Assembly: GCA_964030475.1 (NCBI GenBank)
Contig: CAXIPT010000002.1
Coordinates: forward strand, 10,947,475 to 11,011,474
Direction: 5' to 3'
Length of the DNA: 64,000 bases
From: Tethya wilhelma
Lineage: Eukaryota; Porifera; Demospongiae; Tethyida; Tethyidae
Shown here: positions 1 through 11,034 of the stretch, one piece after another
Numbering within the stretch: position 1 is the first letter of the stretch
Layout: the number at the start of each line of letters is the position of its first letter
Position numbers and translations under genes: made by a program
The notes under the pieces: generated by a model
The model's input: only the letters and a program-made list of their open reading frames with translations
Database searches by the model: none
Told to the model about the DNA's origin: nothing

Positions 1-65
1 GTTAGTGACTGAGTGCAATAATTTCAGAAATTAACTAGTAAACATGCAAATGTATATCTTTACAG

Positions 66-128
66 GCACTGTATGAAAATAAAAAAAAGACTGACAAAGA
101 AAATTTTAGTATAATTAAGAAAATTTAA
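66..128 (+). CDS. Exon following an A cassette (ENKKKTDKEN), terminal
   Basis: A TTTACAG acceptor precedes ALYENKKKTDKENFSIIKKI and a stop. The bases before it (1-60) match the intron found downstream of A cassettes elsewhere (GTTAGTGACTGAGTGCAA), so the window opens just after an A exon. The same exon is fused directly to an A cassette at 22614. Confidence 0.35.
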   Translation, partial: ALYENKKKTDKENFSIIKKI

Positions 129-260
129 TTATAAAGATGATCAATATTGTCATTATTAATACAAGAGCGATTAAATGCTGCAAAAAGCAAGGCAAGCCTC
201 AATATTTTTACGGCACATAGTAAAAGGTATAAACAAACAATAGATGGTCTGTATGTGTAC
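85..260 (+). repeat. Duplicate of 22618-22755
   Basis: Shares TTAAATGCTGCAAAAAGCAA, GGCAAGCCTCAATATTTTTA and GGCACATAGTAAAAGGTA with the second copy. Confidence 0.75.
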
Positions 261-1552
261 ATAAATAATACATTCTACAAGGAGCCAGCCATTCCACCAG
301 GAAGAGTCTGCATGGGGACTCTGGAATGTTGAGTCATATTTTATTGATGTTAAGGGTGGTCGGTCATGCCCACGCACCGCGTTGCTAGGGAAATTTCCAA
401 CTTGCAAAAGACACAAAATATCAACTTTTCTGTCCAGATTTTTACACAAACAGGTAGCGCTAATGGATATCTAGCTATACTGAGCACACTAGAAAAAAAA
501 ATTTCTGAATAGCAGCTTTTTCACCGACTTCCAGTTTTCTGCCTATCGCATCTATTTCAACACAAACTAGAACGATCGAAGAACCAAAAAGGAGGTATAC
601 CTACTTATTTTTAGCTGCTAAACACTTCTACGTATCGTTTTTCGCCATTTCTTGGCTGCTTCCACTGTCTTTGTTCGATTTTTTTCGACACGCCCACTGA
701 TCTAACCAACCAGGGACGAATAAATGGAAAAAGAATGCGTACTTCTAAAGAGCTGACGTCAGGCAGTTTGTGTTCTAAATTTGGCACTCTTGCAATGATC
801 ACAAAGAGAGATTTTAGAAAAAGCGGTACATCAAAGAAGCTGCCCCTTTGAAGTGGATTGTCTGCCAACGCGGTTTATTTAGTATTGAACGCGAGTAGAC
901 AATAATTTGTACACGTGGCAGATCAGAGTGAAATCTATTGTGATCGTGGTAGCTGCTACAGAACGGCCAGCTGAAGTGAAATATGGTTGGTGACAAGCAG
1001 AGAAAGGGTTGAGGTATTACTGGAGGTCAGACTCGTCTACTCAAAGCTGCTAACTTCACCTCAAAGTGACTGACTGTTTTCTCTCTAATTGAAGAGCACC
1101 TAGATGAAATGAGTCACACTGCTATGTCGTTGGTTTCTCAAGATCCAAACCTCTGTCTTAGCTTCTGTCACGCTGGTGATGCTTCCATACTGCTGTGAAA
1201 CTCTGGGACTAGCTCAAGTTCTGTTCTGAAAGGAAGGTAATCCAATATAGTACTGCAAATTATCCGGCATGTACCATTATGAGTGAGCTGATTTGCTAAT
1301 ATAGTGTATGGTCTATAACTCCATGTGTCTTTACTATTACCATGAAATGTGCTTCTGCATGCATCTACTCTGTGTGTGTGCTAAGTATGAATGTTTGAAG
1401 TGAGATTTTTTTAGATAACATTATGAAGAGGTATGTCCACTTGTGTACAACAAAAAACGACAAAAATTACCAGGCTATAGCTGTTTAGGATAGTATGTAC
1501 TCTTGACTTGTGCATGTTTGTCTCACTTCTTGTGGCATTCTTCTTCTTTCAG
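261..1552. other. No gene recognised; repeat fragments at the left
   Basis: 285-335 is a fragment of the family GGGGACTCTGG... (also 10850, 18862, 21350). 354-371 is the inverse of 2346-2363 (TAAGGGTGGTCGGTCAT). The rest appears unique and non-coding. Confidence 0.4.
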
Positions 1553-1553
1553 T

Positions 1554-1847
1554 ATGGCATCTGTACACCTTGAAGTAGCAGAGCACTTTTCATATGGAGC
1601 AGAGATTCTACAGATACACTCAATCTTGTAAGCAAAATAAAATACTGTTAGTGTTTTTGTTGATCACAAGTCTGTTTTTTGTTGTTGTTTTTTCCTTTTT
1701 TTTTTTTACAGATTTTATAGTATGAGTGACAACATCGTACTTGTTACCTTATGGTACACCACAATCTATATTGGCAGAAATTCACCCTTGTTCAGAGTCT
1801 TTTGGACCGTACTTTGTCTCCTCAACAGCACAGTTCCTCGTCATTGA
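1554..1847 (+). CDS. Candidate small spliced gene (69 residues)
   Basis: ATG at 1554 (MASVHLEVAEHFSYGAEI), donor TTGTAAGC after 1627, acceptor with a long T tract before 1712, then a frame with a hydrophobic run (NIVLVTLWYTTIYIG) ending in a stop at 1847. The join is in phase and gives 70 codons. Could be an exon pair of a larger gene or chance; no family recognised. Confidence 0.25.
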
Positions 1848-2687
1848 GTTTCAAGTTTAGCATCCATCTGTTCTGTCTTAGGAAACCAGCTCATATACTA
1901 TACTATCCAGCTCTGTTGCTGTATCAGAGTCGTCTTGATGGTCCACCTGAAAGCCAGCCAGTTCATAGACACTTTATTTTCTGGCATTGATATAATATTT
2001 ACACTAGCTCTATACTTCTGGAATACAAACCATTCAATTTTGATACTTACCCAATTATACTGGTTATTGATGTGTATAGTAGTACTGTTAAACTTTTTCT
2101 GTTGCTTCCAGGCATCTTGAATACTTGCCACCTGGTGTCAGCCTCTTTTGAAGACCTCTTTCTCTTTGATGAGGGCTTGTTGTGTTGTAAAAAAAGCAAC
2201 AAAAAAGTAGCCAGCTGTCTAGTTGTAAGATCCCGCGCAGAATCTTCATGCGCAATCATTCTATACTTCCGGTTGAGGTTTGTGGTGATGTTAAACGACA
2301 AAATTATGACGCAATTCTTCCTGCCCGCGCTCTTCGCGTGTTGCTATGACCGACCACCCTTAATAATGTATCTAGGCAGATTCAAAGCGCATACAGCATC
2401 CATATGGGGTAAGCTTGAGCAAGGTTTAGTAATCGGAAGCATAGCATGCGTAAACTGAGCAGTCAAAATTTCACAAGCAAGAAGAATTTAATTTCTGCAT
2501 GTGTACACACACACACATACACATACACATAGAGAACTTCAATTTTGGAAGGACAAGTGCCTCATTCTCCATAAAAATTTATCTCTTGCATTCTATATCT
2601 TAGCTTCTATGCAATGTCATGCATGTCTGTCACACACACACACACACTGCAGCTCACTCTACAAGAGAGTTTCGAACAATTGAAGAT
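1848..2687. repeat. Dispersed repeat and CA microsatellites
   Basis: 2345-2500 matches 18975-19135 (AAAGCGCATACAGCATCCAT; CAAAATTTCACAAGCAAGAA). CA repeats at 2505-2530 and 2632-2648. The long open frame here crosses the repeat and is not believed. Confidence 0.55.
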
Positions 2688-3160
2688 GTCTAATATAAGA
2701 CAGTCTGAAATATCATATAAATACGGCTATATATTTTACCAAACACACATACACATTATCTCCAGTCTGAGAGTGATCCTACTCCTGATACAATAGCAAG
2801 TGGGTATTGATTAATCCATGTCCTGATCTCTAGAATATTATTTCCTATTAGTTCGGTTTGTGGAATCTAAGTGAATAAAGATATGCAAATGATACGTGCA
2901 TATCATTAATACTTATTGGTATTATACAACTCAGATTTTCAGATTTTATTGAGAATGTGTTTCTATTTTCTTCTCTCATGCAAACACACAAACAGTTGTC
3001 TAAGGTCGAGGAGCTGATCTCTGTAAGCTCTAGCTATACTATAGTTGTTAGTTCTGTTGTGATTGCCACTTGTGTTCATTTCTGTGGCTGCAGCTCTTCA
3101 CTAGTGACAGAGGTATAGTCCCTGAAGATAGCTAGTAGCTAATTCCACCCCTCCATGGAC
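2688..3160 (+). repeat. Duplicate of 7005-7410
   Basis: Shared blocks include TTATCTCCAG, GATTAATCCATGTC, CTCTTCACTAGTGACAG and CTGAAGATAGCTAGTA. It ends just before the acidic exon at 3178, which the other copy lacks. Confidence 0.75.
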
Positions 3161-3177
3161 TGAACACCCTAATGCAG

Positions 3178-3252
3178 AGGGACAGGAGGCAGAGAACTCA
3201 CAAGAGATAGAGGGAGAAGAAGAAGATGAAGATGAGGAGGAGAAGGAGGAAG
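3178..3252 (+). CDS. Acidic exon-like segment
   Basis: An AG acceptor, then GQEAENSQEIEGEEEDEDEE with more Glu/Lys, then a GTATGT donor; 75 bp with no stop. Acidic exons at 25512 and 32338 are similar in character. Likely a linker or tail exon of the local modular family. Confidence 0.35.
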
Positions 3253-3574
3253 GTATGTGATTTGATTAGCTACAATAATTTAGCCATGCTTGATATGGTT
3301 TCAGTGGACATGTAGAAAGCAATAGTTGGCATCATTAAAAATGAGTAGGTGTGAGTGTCACTGTGTGGTTACCAATGTATAGGAATCCCATAACGTTACT
3401 AATGAAGAGCAGGCTTGGTGCCATGTTTACTAGTAACACAAACATGACTGGATGCTGCATACGTGACACTGTTGAGGTATGATGAGGACTACAGTATGAT
3501 AAAACATTTCACACCATTTAATCAACCTCCCACCAGCATTCATCAAATTCAATACAAAAAAATCCATCTGTTCA

Positions 3575-4137
3575 CAAAATGAACCAGAGGTAGTGAAGCA
3601 GAGCTCCAAAGCAAATTACTATTAAAATTTAATCAGCAAAAAATGATATCAAATGAGGCAAAGTTGATTGTAAACAATAGTATATTTTTGCTAATTTTCT
3701 TCACTTCCTATGTCTTGGTATGTATGTACCTTTATGACTACCAAACTACCGTTGAGAAGTAAAAGGTAAAGTTAACAACATTCTCCCAACCAAAACTCTA
3801 AATATGAGTTGATAAGAAGACAGGCATTAAACTATTGTACATCTTTCTAGGTGAGAGCCACATCAGGGGTGAAAAATTAGAAACAGAAACAACAACTCCT
3901 TAACAGTGATGTAGTGTACCCTGGTTGAAACAGGATTATATCAAGATAAGACCAAATAGAGTAGAAAAAATTGAAACATTGCTAATAATGTAATGGAGCA
4001 ACAGAATTAACTATTGCATGTATTACGATACCAGCAAATACTAAATTAGTAGCTACCTCATGGTGCAATGAATGGCAAAGCAAGAGCTCAAGAAGGTGAC
4101 TGGTCAATTCAATTCTCAGGAACAGATAACTGCCATT
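3575..4137 (+). repeat. Segmental duplicate of 9760-10273
   Basis: Shared blocks include CAGAGGTAGTGAAGCA, GGTGAGAGCCACATCAG and TTGCTAATAATGTAATGGAG, in the same order and orientation. The copies end at different cassettes (WWEP exon here; C-E-B cassette at 10275). Confidence 0.85.
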
Positions 4138-4181
4138 TGGATTATGTTGGCATCTTCTTCTTGTTAAGCATGCTAATAAAG

Positions 4182-4398
4182 ACCTTCTGCTCAAGAGGCG
4201 AGGATTACATTGTAGCTAACCTCCCAATGGCTGAACGCTTAAACCTCATCAGCACTGAAGTACCAGAAGCGTACGAGAGAGAGGGGTGGTGGGAGCCACC
4301 CTCAAAATTAACATTTTCTGGTTGTGGCCAGAGGCAGCGGGTGGCCAAAGTGGCCATAGCCAAACTTTCCCAGGAAGTCCTAGCCAATTTAGATGGCT
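4182..4398 (+). CDS. WWEP cassette exon
   Basis: Open 217-bp exon: TFCSRGEDYIVANLPMAERL, then EVPEAYEREGWWEPPSKLTF, then QRQRVAKVAIAKLSQEVLAN and LDG, with donor GGCT|GTAAGT. Paralogues: 16626-16842, 29541-29660 and a 5' fragment at 8104-8190. The N-terminal half is mixed, the C-terminal half helical and basic. Family not recognised. The acceptor AAAG at 4181 is weak. Confidence 0.45.
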
Positions 4399-4862
4399 GT
4401 AAGTTAGTGGTTTAGTATACAATGTTCACCATCCCACTGCTAATAATTCATGTGTGCCTGGTTCTTCTAATTTTGGGACAATGAAGAAAGTAGGATACGT
4501 AAAGAACAAGGGCCCGAATGGCGCTCTACCTGTCATCATGGTATGGATTTTACGGTGGCCCAGAAAGACCATTCTAAAATCAACTAGAATTTCCATTCTC
4601 GATTTTTCCATTGTACTGTACCCTGGACAAATAAGAAAACACCAACCAACCAACATAGATAAATTAAATGAGGTATAAGTTTTTGACTCTTGACACTCTT
4701 CAACAGAAATGTTAAACAGAAGTCAACCTCATTGCGTCTGACCACGGACCCCTTCAATTGTTGGATTGAGAATGACAAGGGTTTAGTTGTTTATAATATT
4801 TCTTTTCCAAGGATAACTAATTTTTCTCGGAAGTTTGAGACAAGAAGGGAATGTACTCATGT
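4399..4862. other. Spacer with a fragment of the 8756/17520 repeat
   Basis: 4633-4795 matches the right part of the duplicates at 8756-9265 and 17520-18010 (ACCAACCAACCAACATAGAT; TGTTAAACAGAAGTCAACCT). No gene supported. Confidence 0.5.
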
Positions 4863-5100
4863 TTCCGATAAAGAAAGAAAAGGATAGAAAATGGACAGAA
4901 GCCTTTCAAAATTATGTAAAATGAACCAAAGAAATTGAGGAAAGATATGGTACAGTAGGAACGACACTTTCAAGTTCAACAACAAAGACTTGAAAAGCTG
5001 GCCAAACCAACAAAAAGATGCAATTGTTACTGTTACTAGTAGGTGCAGTACGTCATTCATCATTTACGAACATGGCCAGTACTGTACCCTGGATAGTTGC
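4863..5100 (+). pseudogene. Decayed C-E cassettes and CxxC cassette
   Basis: 4863-4975 is a C cassette (EAFQNYVK) broken by TGA where other copies have CCA. 4985-5025 is an E cassette (RLEKLAKPTKRCN). 5041-5095 is the Cys/His cassette (CSTSFIIYEHGQYCTLD) missing its first Cys region. Splice sites are partly lost. Confidence 0.5.
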
Positions 5101-5163
5101 ACCTACCACTATGGCAACCTAGAAGAGAAGACAGGTACACGGTGATTAATTAATTCTAACAAA

Positions 5164-5462
5164 ATCAAAGACAAGTGTGAGTTGATCTGATGCTGTTCTT
5201 GCTTGTTTGAATGACTGTAAGTTGAAACGTTGGTTACCAGTTTCATGTGCAGCATATGTTTGACATGAAAACACATCTAAAATGGACCATCCTAACCTCA
5301 TTTCTCCCAATGCAATTGGAAGTTCTACGAAATTCTTGAAACCAAACTGTACGTGATCGACAATCAGTTTGATCAACTTCCATCTTTTATATAATCTGAG
5401 AAGAGTTTTTGAAGGAAAAAGAAAGAGAACTCCAATGTTTGAAGGAAAAGTATCTATAAGGG
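5164..5462 (+). repeat. Duplicate of 7453-7754
   Basis: Shared: GACAAGTGTGAGTTGAT, GGTTACCAGTTTCATGTGCA and AAACACATCTAAAATGGACC. Partial copies at 19512-19605 and 33396-33440. The right end carries a broken F cassette (KERELQCLKEKYL). A further 73-bp block, 5481-5553, recurs at 8182-8252. Confidence 0.8.
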
Positions 5463-5659
5463 TCATTCCATGTGAAATCAACACAAGAAAATACCAACCC
5501 ACCTCAGATTTCCCGCAAACTTGGTATGCATGTAGTGTATGTTAAGATATCAAGATACACTCATGAGTTATGATAATGGTCTGTTATATACAGAGCTGCA
5601 ATTCATAGGGAATATAAAAAACTTACAAAATTTAATGGACAATTATAGAAAGGTAAGGA

Positions 5660-5946
5660 TTAAGTTAGACAGACGCCTCAATGAGCTGGCCAAGCCAGCA
5701 AAAAGATGTAATTTACTCAAGCCCATTCCGCTGCTCTAGTTTTATAATGTCTGATCTTTCTGTTTTAGACACAAATACACCAGTTGCAAGGCTGGAGGAA
5801 GTGAAGATCCAGTCATGGAAGACTGAGTAAGGTTTTTGTGTGCACATGTCATGATACACTCATGATATATGATGGTCTGTTACAGTGCACAGATACACAG
5901 AGAATTCAATACAAAACTGCAAAATTTAATGCAAGATTATAGAAAG
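5660..5946 (+). CDS. Modular-family gene segment: E, B and A cassettes
   Basis: Cassette E ends at 5707 (RLNELAKPAKR), B is 5769-5826 (NTPVARLEEVKIQSWKTD) and A is 5886-5946 (IHREFNTKLQNLMQDYRK); all three are in phase with AG/GT borders. The left border of E is unclear because a degenerate A cassette (5598-5652, with a one-base frame error) abuts it. The product would be a charged helical chain. A stop follows if the A donor is not used. Confidence 0.45.
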
Positions 5947-6015
5947 GTAAGGATTAGGTTAGTTAGTCCCTGAAGAGCTCATTTCTAATAGAAGGAGAGG
6001 GACTTCCTACTCAAG

Positions 6016-6313
6016 CATTGGAAAAAAGTTGAGAATCGATAATACCAAAGAGGAGGTTGTCAAAGTTTTCAAAGCAATGCAGGATAAAGACACCTCTCCA
6101 CCTCCATTGGAGGATATTGAGAGTCCAAAATGTAAGTCCTTTCCAACACCTTTGTGGTTCATGTTCTATTAAGAAGTGGACATTGTTGCTAGAGAAGGTG
6201 CGATTGATGTACATGATCTCATGGCCACTGGAGTGCAAGAACGAATCACTGATCGATTAGGACACGAGGAGTACCAGGCTAAATTGAAGATTTTAATGCA
6301 CAAATATTATTAA
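6016..6313 (+). CDS. Two-exon C-terminal segment ending in an A-type cassette
   Basis: Exon 6016-6131 encodes DNTKEEVVKVFKAMQDKD and PPPLEDIESPK; exon 6177-6313 encodes LDIVAREGAIDVHDLMATGV, then QERITDRLG, then HEEYQAKLKILMHKYY and a stop. Phases match (one base left over, two at the next start). The last 16 residues are the A cassette of the local family, here closing a reading frame. The acceptor is AAGAAG|TG; an AG three bases earlier would give a stop. Function unknown. Confidence 0.5.
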
Positions 6314-7004
6314 GATGACCTTGGCTACTTCTCAGCAACCCTGAGGGCCCGGTTTCAATCAATAGAAGTAGAGAGGCCCCTCCTAAGGTTGAGAAGAAGG
6401 ACGTACAATGACAACTGCCACAGGTGCAGTACGTCCTTCATCATATGGAAAATGATTTGGTTAGGAAAAAGTTAGCGCGACGTAAAACCAACAAAGAAAT
6501 GTAATTTTTACTAGACCATTCCATGCACAACTGTAATGGATCACTTTCCTCCTGTTTGCAGTGATGAAAACAAAGACCAATTTTATAAACCACCGTAAGT
6601 TAACCTACAGTTTGTATCAGGCTCTCTTAAGATATTACTTTAAATTCACACAATGCCACTCATCACCATCCTCCTCCACCCCAATGATGTCAGTAGAACC
6701 TGAGGTAGTGAAGACAAAGCCTCGACATAAAAGGACCAGTGAGCTCTCACTTATAATGCCAACACCCCATCACCTCAAAACTTAATAATAAATTGTAACA
6801 ATAAAACAATAACTGCCTCTATCTCATATCTCATCTTCACCCATGCACACACCATTGGACAACAGCAGCACTCCAAAGGATGTCTCACACCCCTGCCCCC
6901 CACAATTAGATCTGATGGAAAGGTGAATTCACACAGCATAGATTTGATCAACACTACTTGTACTGAAATATTACAGGTCGATCTGCAGTAATGAACTTAT
7001 TCTA
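6314..7004 (+). other. Degenerate cassettes
   Basis: 6390-6445 holds a Cys/His cassette start (NCHRCSTSFII) that loses the YEHGQYC half. 6470-6506 is an E-type piece (RKKLARRKTNKEM). 6560-6598 is a B-type piece. 6690-6750 is an E-type piece (EVVKTKPRHKRTSEL). Confidence 0.4.
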
Positions 7005-7410
7005 CAAGAGAGAAATAGACAATTGTAGATGTCTAATGTAAGATAATTTGAAATATCACAATAATTATTATAAATATGGCTATACACATTATCTCCAGAC
7101 TGATCCTACTCCAAATACACTAGTAAGTGGGTAATGATTAATCCATGTCATGATCTCTAGGGTATTAGTTTGGTTCATGGAATCTAGGCAAATAAAGATA
7201 GGCAAATGATATGATATTGTACATATCATTAATTGGTATCACAACTCAAGAGTTTTTCAGATCTTATTGAGAATTAATGTGTTTGTGTTTTCTTCTCTCT
7301 TGCAAACACACTATTGTCAAAGGTTGAGGAGCTGATCTCTCTCTTCACTAGTGACAGTGTTGTTACAGGTATAGTGCCTGAAGATAGCTAGTAACTAATT
7401 CTGCCCCTCC
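7005..7410 (+). repeat. Duplicate of 2688-3160
   Basis: Second copy, shorter by small deletions. Confidence 0.75.
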
Positions 7411-7452
7411 AGCTTGGGCCCAGCTAGTTAGCACCTCCATACTCACAATTAA

Positions 7453-7754
7453 TTCAAAGACAAGTGTGAGTTGATTTGACGCGCTGTGGTTGCTTGTTTG
7501 AATGACTGTAAGTTGATACGTTGGTTACCAGTTTCATGTGCAGCAAATGTTTGACATGAAAACACATCTAAAATGGACCATCCTAACCTCATTTCTCCCA
7601 ATGCAATTGGAAGCTCTATGAAATTCTTGAAACCAAACTGTACGTGATCGACAATCAGTTTGATCAACTTTCATCTTTTATATAATCTGAGAAGAGTTTT
7701 TGAAGGAAAAAGAAAGAGAACTCCAATGTTTGATGGAAAAGTATCTATAAGCCA
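7453..7754 (+). repeat. Duplicate of 5164-5462
   Basis: Second copy, same orientation, ending in the same broken F cassette. Confidence 0.8.
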
Positions 7755-7808
7755 TAAAAGCAATGTTGTACTCATAAGTAATTTATATCATATCATTATC
7801 TGTTGCAG

Positions 7809-8045
7809 GGAAATTCTTAAAAAGGAAAGAGAGAGAAAACTCAAACAATCATTTGACAGATACATAACCGAAATAAAATACACCAACGAAACATATAACA
7901 GAAGGACAACATAAGACACCACTGCCTCAGGTGCAGTAAATCATTCATCATGATCATTTATGAACATGGCCAGTACTGTATCCTGGACAGATACACGAGG
8001 AGTACCAGGCTAAATTTGAAAATTTTGATGTGTGATTATAGAAAG
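7809..8045 (+). CDS. C cassette followed by CxxC cassette fused to A cassette
   Basis: 7809-7916: EILKKERERKLKQSFDRYIT..., after the acceptor TATCTGTTGCAG. About 7909-8045, in another frame: HHCLRCSKSFIMIIYEHGQY, then CILDRYTRSTRLNLKILMCD and YRK before a GTAAGG donor. The second part joins the Cys/His cassette directly to the A cassette. The frame change between the two parts means they are separate exons or one is decayed. Confidence 0.35.
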
Positions 8046-8755
8046 GTAAGGATTAAGTCAGTTAGTGACTGAGTGAAATAATTTCAGGAATATATATAAT
8101 TATAAGTCAAGACCTTCTGTTCTAAAGGCGATGATTATATTGTAGTAAACATTCCAATGGCTGAACACTTGAAGTTCATCAAAGAAAATACCAACCCACC
8201 TCAGATTTCCCGCAAACTTGGTATGCATGTAGTGTATGTTAAGATATCAAGCCACAGCAATTTTTAGATCTCAATGTTGTATGGCTTCAAACTTATAATG
8301 GGCTAAAGTTATGCATTTTTTGCTATTTTTTGTTGACTGTATGGTATAAATTGTGCAATATCTTCCACTAGGATTAAGATCTTGGAAACACAATTGGATT
8401 TCCTTGCAGCGCAAAATTGCATAGAGTGTGTAATTTTGAAATTATGGATAAATAGATGAAGGTGGTGCAAAGGTCAAAGTATTACTACTACTCTGAATGG
8501 TTGAAAGATTGACATGATTTATTCAACCACCTGACGTTGGGCTAAATTTCACAGCGCTAAGAAACTATTTACATCTTTATGGTCCCAAAGAGTTGAACTT
8601 TCAAGATCTTCAGCGCAAAATTTGCTAAGGTTAGATAAAATGAAGTTAAACATCATAGAATATTCACTTAGTATGGTAGCTAGTACAAACTGAAGTGAGC
8701 AGCTGCCACTTGTTTTTTCTACAACTCATTTGCATATTAACAACTATTTCTGCCC
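8046..8755 (+). other. WWEP-cassette fragment and unique sequence
   Basis: 8104-8190 repeats the first part of the WWEP exon (TFCSKGDDYIVVNIPMAEHL). 8182-8252 repeats 5481-5553. The rest is AT-rich with no gene seen. Confidence 0.4.
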
Positions 8756-9265
8756 ATGCTTGGAATTTCAAAGACCCTTATCAAGAGCTCAGGCAGATCT
8801 GTTGGTCGTCATCGACCGTCATGGTCATGATGAGAAGACCAAGAGACAACAAACGTCTGCTATAATAGCAGCTTGTGCGCACGCAATTATTCCAAGTGGA
8901 AATGCCATTGCCATAAAAGATGGCAGTATATCATAAAAGATACATGATTTGGTGAGAGTAAATGATTTGCAGTGTAAAGTTGTTGAATCAGCTAGAGGAA
9001 CTTATTTGCATTTTCGGTTTGTGAGATATTTTTGCACTAATAGAATTATAACAAACTTGAATGACTTATGATAGTAGACCTACATGTTACTTGACAATAA
9101 CAGCGGTAATTGAAAACACCAACCAACCAACATAGATAAAATAAATGAGGTGTAAGTTTTTGGACTCTTGACAGTCTCAACAGAAATGTTAAACAGAAGT
9201 CAACCTCATTGCATCTGACCATGGACCCCTTCAATTATTGGATCAAGATTGACAAGGGTTTAGTT
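8756..9265 (+). repeat. Segmental duplicate of 17520-18010, with a conserved 59-codon open frame
   Basis: Both copies hold an open frame from LEFQRPLSRAQADLLV through IDRHGHDEKTKRQQTSAI to a stop after IAIKDGS (8757-8936 and 17522-17695), nearly identical. Downstream blocks (AACAGCGG; ACCAACCAACCAACATAGAT; GTTAAACAGAAGTCAACCTC) are shared, the last two also with 4633-4795. Protein not recognised; it could be a last exon. Confidence 0.7.
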
Positions 9266-9317
9266 GTATATAATATTAAAAAAGCAAAGTGCTTTTTTGG
9301 GTGTTACAAAAAATTTC

Positions 9318-9475
9318 TAACTTCAAAAATTGGGAGGCCCCTCCTAAGATTGAAAAAAAGAGGAGGGGAAACATAAAACACCACTGTTACAGATGTAATA
9401 TGCCATTTATAATATACGAACATGGCCAGTACTGTACCCTGGACAGATATACTTTATTATTATGCTGGTGACTAG
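9318..9475 (+). CDS. CxxC...HxxxC cassette, best copy
   Basis: Open frame: NWEAPPKIEKKRRGNIKHH, then CYRCNMPFIIYEHGQYCTLD. The pattern C-x2-C-x9-H-x3-C could bind zinc; that is inferred from spacing only. Copies at 5041, 6413 and 7925 are shorter or broken. Confidence 0.35.
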
Positions 9476-9759
9476 TTTATTCCCTTGATTCCATGAAGCC
9501 TCAGGTAGTACAAACAACTACCATGACAAGTTAGTCCTTTCTGGATTTCATTGGGGAATGATAGCATGTACAGTTGTCGTTCGAAATTCTCTTTTTGTCA
9601 AGTCAAGATGTAAAATCTGTGAGACTGAAAGTCAGTCGTAAATGGTTCAAATAGACACACTGTCGTTATCTATGGCCACAATTATTGATAGTTACTAAGA
9701 CACTGAATGCTCCCCCCGTAAATACTGAATGTTTTTGATGACTTACTGCACATTTATAC

Positions 9760-10273
9760 AAAATAAACCAGAGGTAGTGAAGCAAAGCTCCACAGCAACT
9801 TACTATTATAATTTAATCAGCAAAAAATGACATCAGATGAGGCAAAGTTGATTGTAAATGTCTAGGTATGTACCTATGACTACCAAACTATCGTCAAGAA
9901 GGAAAGGGTAGAGTTAATGACATTCTTCATACCAAAACTCTAAATATGAGTTGATAAGAGCAGGCATTAAACTATTGTACATCCTTCTAGGTGAGAGCCA
10001 CATCAGAGGTGAAAAATTAGAAAGAGAAACAACAACTCCTCAACAGTGATGTACTGTACTCCTGTTAAAATAGGTTTATATCAAGGTAAGACTAAATAGA
10101 GTAGAAAAAATTGAAACATTGCTAATAATGTAATGGAGCAACAGAATTAACTATTGCATGTATTATGATGCCAGCAAACACTAAATTAGTAGCTACCTCA
10201 CGGTGCAATGAATGGCAAAGCAAGAGCTCAAGAAGGTGACTGGTCAATTCTCAGGAACAGATAACTGCCATTT
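9760..10273 (+). repeat. Segmental duplicate of 3575-4137
   Basis: Second copy, same orientation. Confidence 0.85.
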
Positions 10274-10274
10274 C

Positions 10275-10463
10275 AGAGCTACCAAGACCACCAATTCAAC
10301 CACAGTAAGTTAATCTACAGTTTGTATCAGGCTCTCTTTAGATATTACTTCTAATTCGTTTAATGCCACTCATCACCTGCAGAAGACTTCAGGAGCTGGC
10401 AAAGCCAAAGAAAAGATTGATGACATCAAAAACAAACTAAAATCAAATCTTCAAGAGTCGAGT
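10275..10463 (+). pseudogene. Decayed cassettes with an intron-less E-B junction
   Basis: 10275-10309 is the end of a C cassette with its GTAAGTTAA donor. 10383-10463 reads RRLQELAKPKKRLMTSKTN and then a stop: E and B are joined at 10417/10418 exactly where other copies have an intron, yet the next intron (GTAAGACTTTATGCAGATG) is present. Confidence 0.5.
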
Positions 10464-10849
10464 AAGACTTTATGCAGATGTTGTAGTCATACTTAAAGTA
10501 ATCTATATCATATCCAAGCTCCTGCTCAGCCTCTTAAACAAAAATAGTCACTGTATTGCGCTATCACGCCCTCAACATTGACTTAAACGAGAACCTTAGG
10601 TATAAAACATACGCGATTTAGATCGCGCCTTTTGAGGCCTCGACCCGGGTGTAGGAACGTAAACGGAAAAAAATTAAACTAACCAAACACACTCACAGGG
10701 TGATTAAAATGCTTCCTGTAGCTCAGAGACAGGAGCTGGTCACTGTGACAGAGTCTAGTCATAGCTAGAGCAATAATTGGTTGAATATGGTACAATTAAT
10801 TGAAAAGCTAAATAATAGATTCTAAATTTAACACTAGTACAAGGAGCCT
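10464..10849. other. Spacer
   Basis: Includes a short CpG-rich stretch (10610-10660) unlike its surroundings. No gene seen. Confidence 0.35.
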
Positions 10850-10975
10850 CGCGGGCCAGCCACTCCCTCATCAGGAAGAGAGGGCGAGTCTGCATGGGGA
10901 CTCTGGCACACATATTACACCACAGTACATGTGACTATGGTCTCATCCAGTGCCCCAATCACTGTATGAAGGATG
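10850..10975 (+). repeat. Dispersed repeat (GGCCAGCCACTCCCTCATCA)
   Basis: Copies at 18862-18955 and 21350-21490, and a fragment at 285-335; all share AGTCT/C...GGGGACTCTGG. The copy at 21350 has an extra internal duplication of about 48 bp. Confidence 0.7.
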
Positions 10976-11034
10976 GGAAAAAAAAACATGTTGCTACATA
11001 AAACCTTCGCAAATTACACTAAAACCACTGATTA

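Noticed and set aside
2072..2458. 128-codon open frame on +
   Set aside because: Its second half lies in a dispersed repeat (copy at 18975-19135) and the frame is not kept there.
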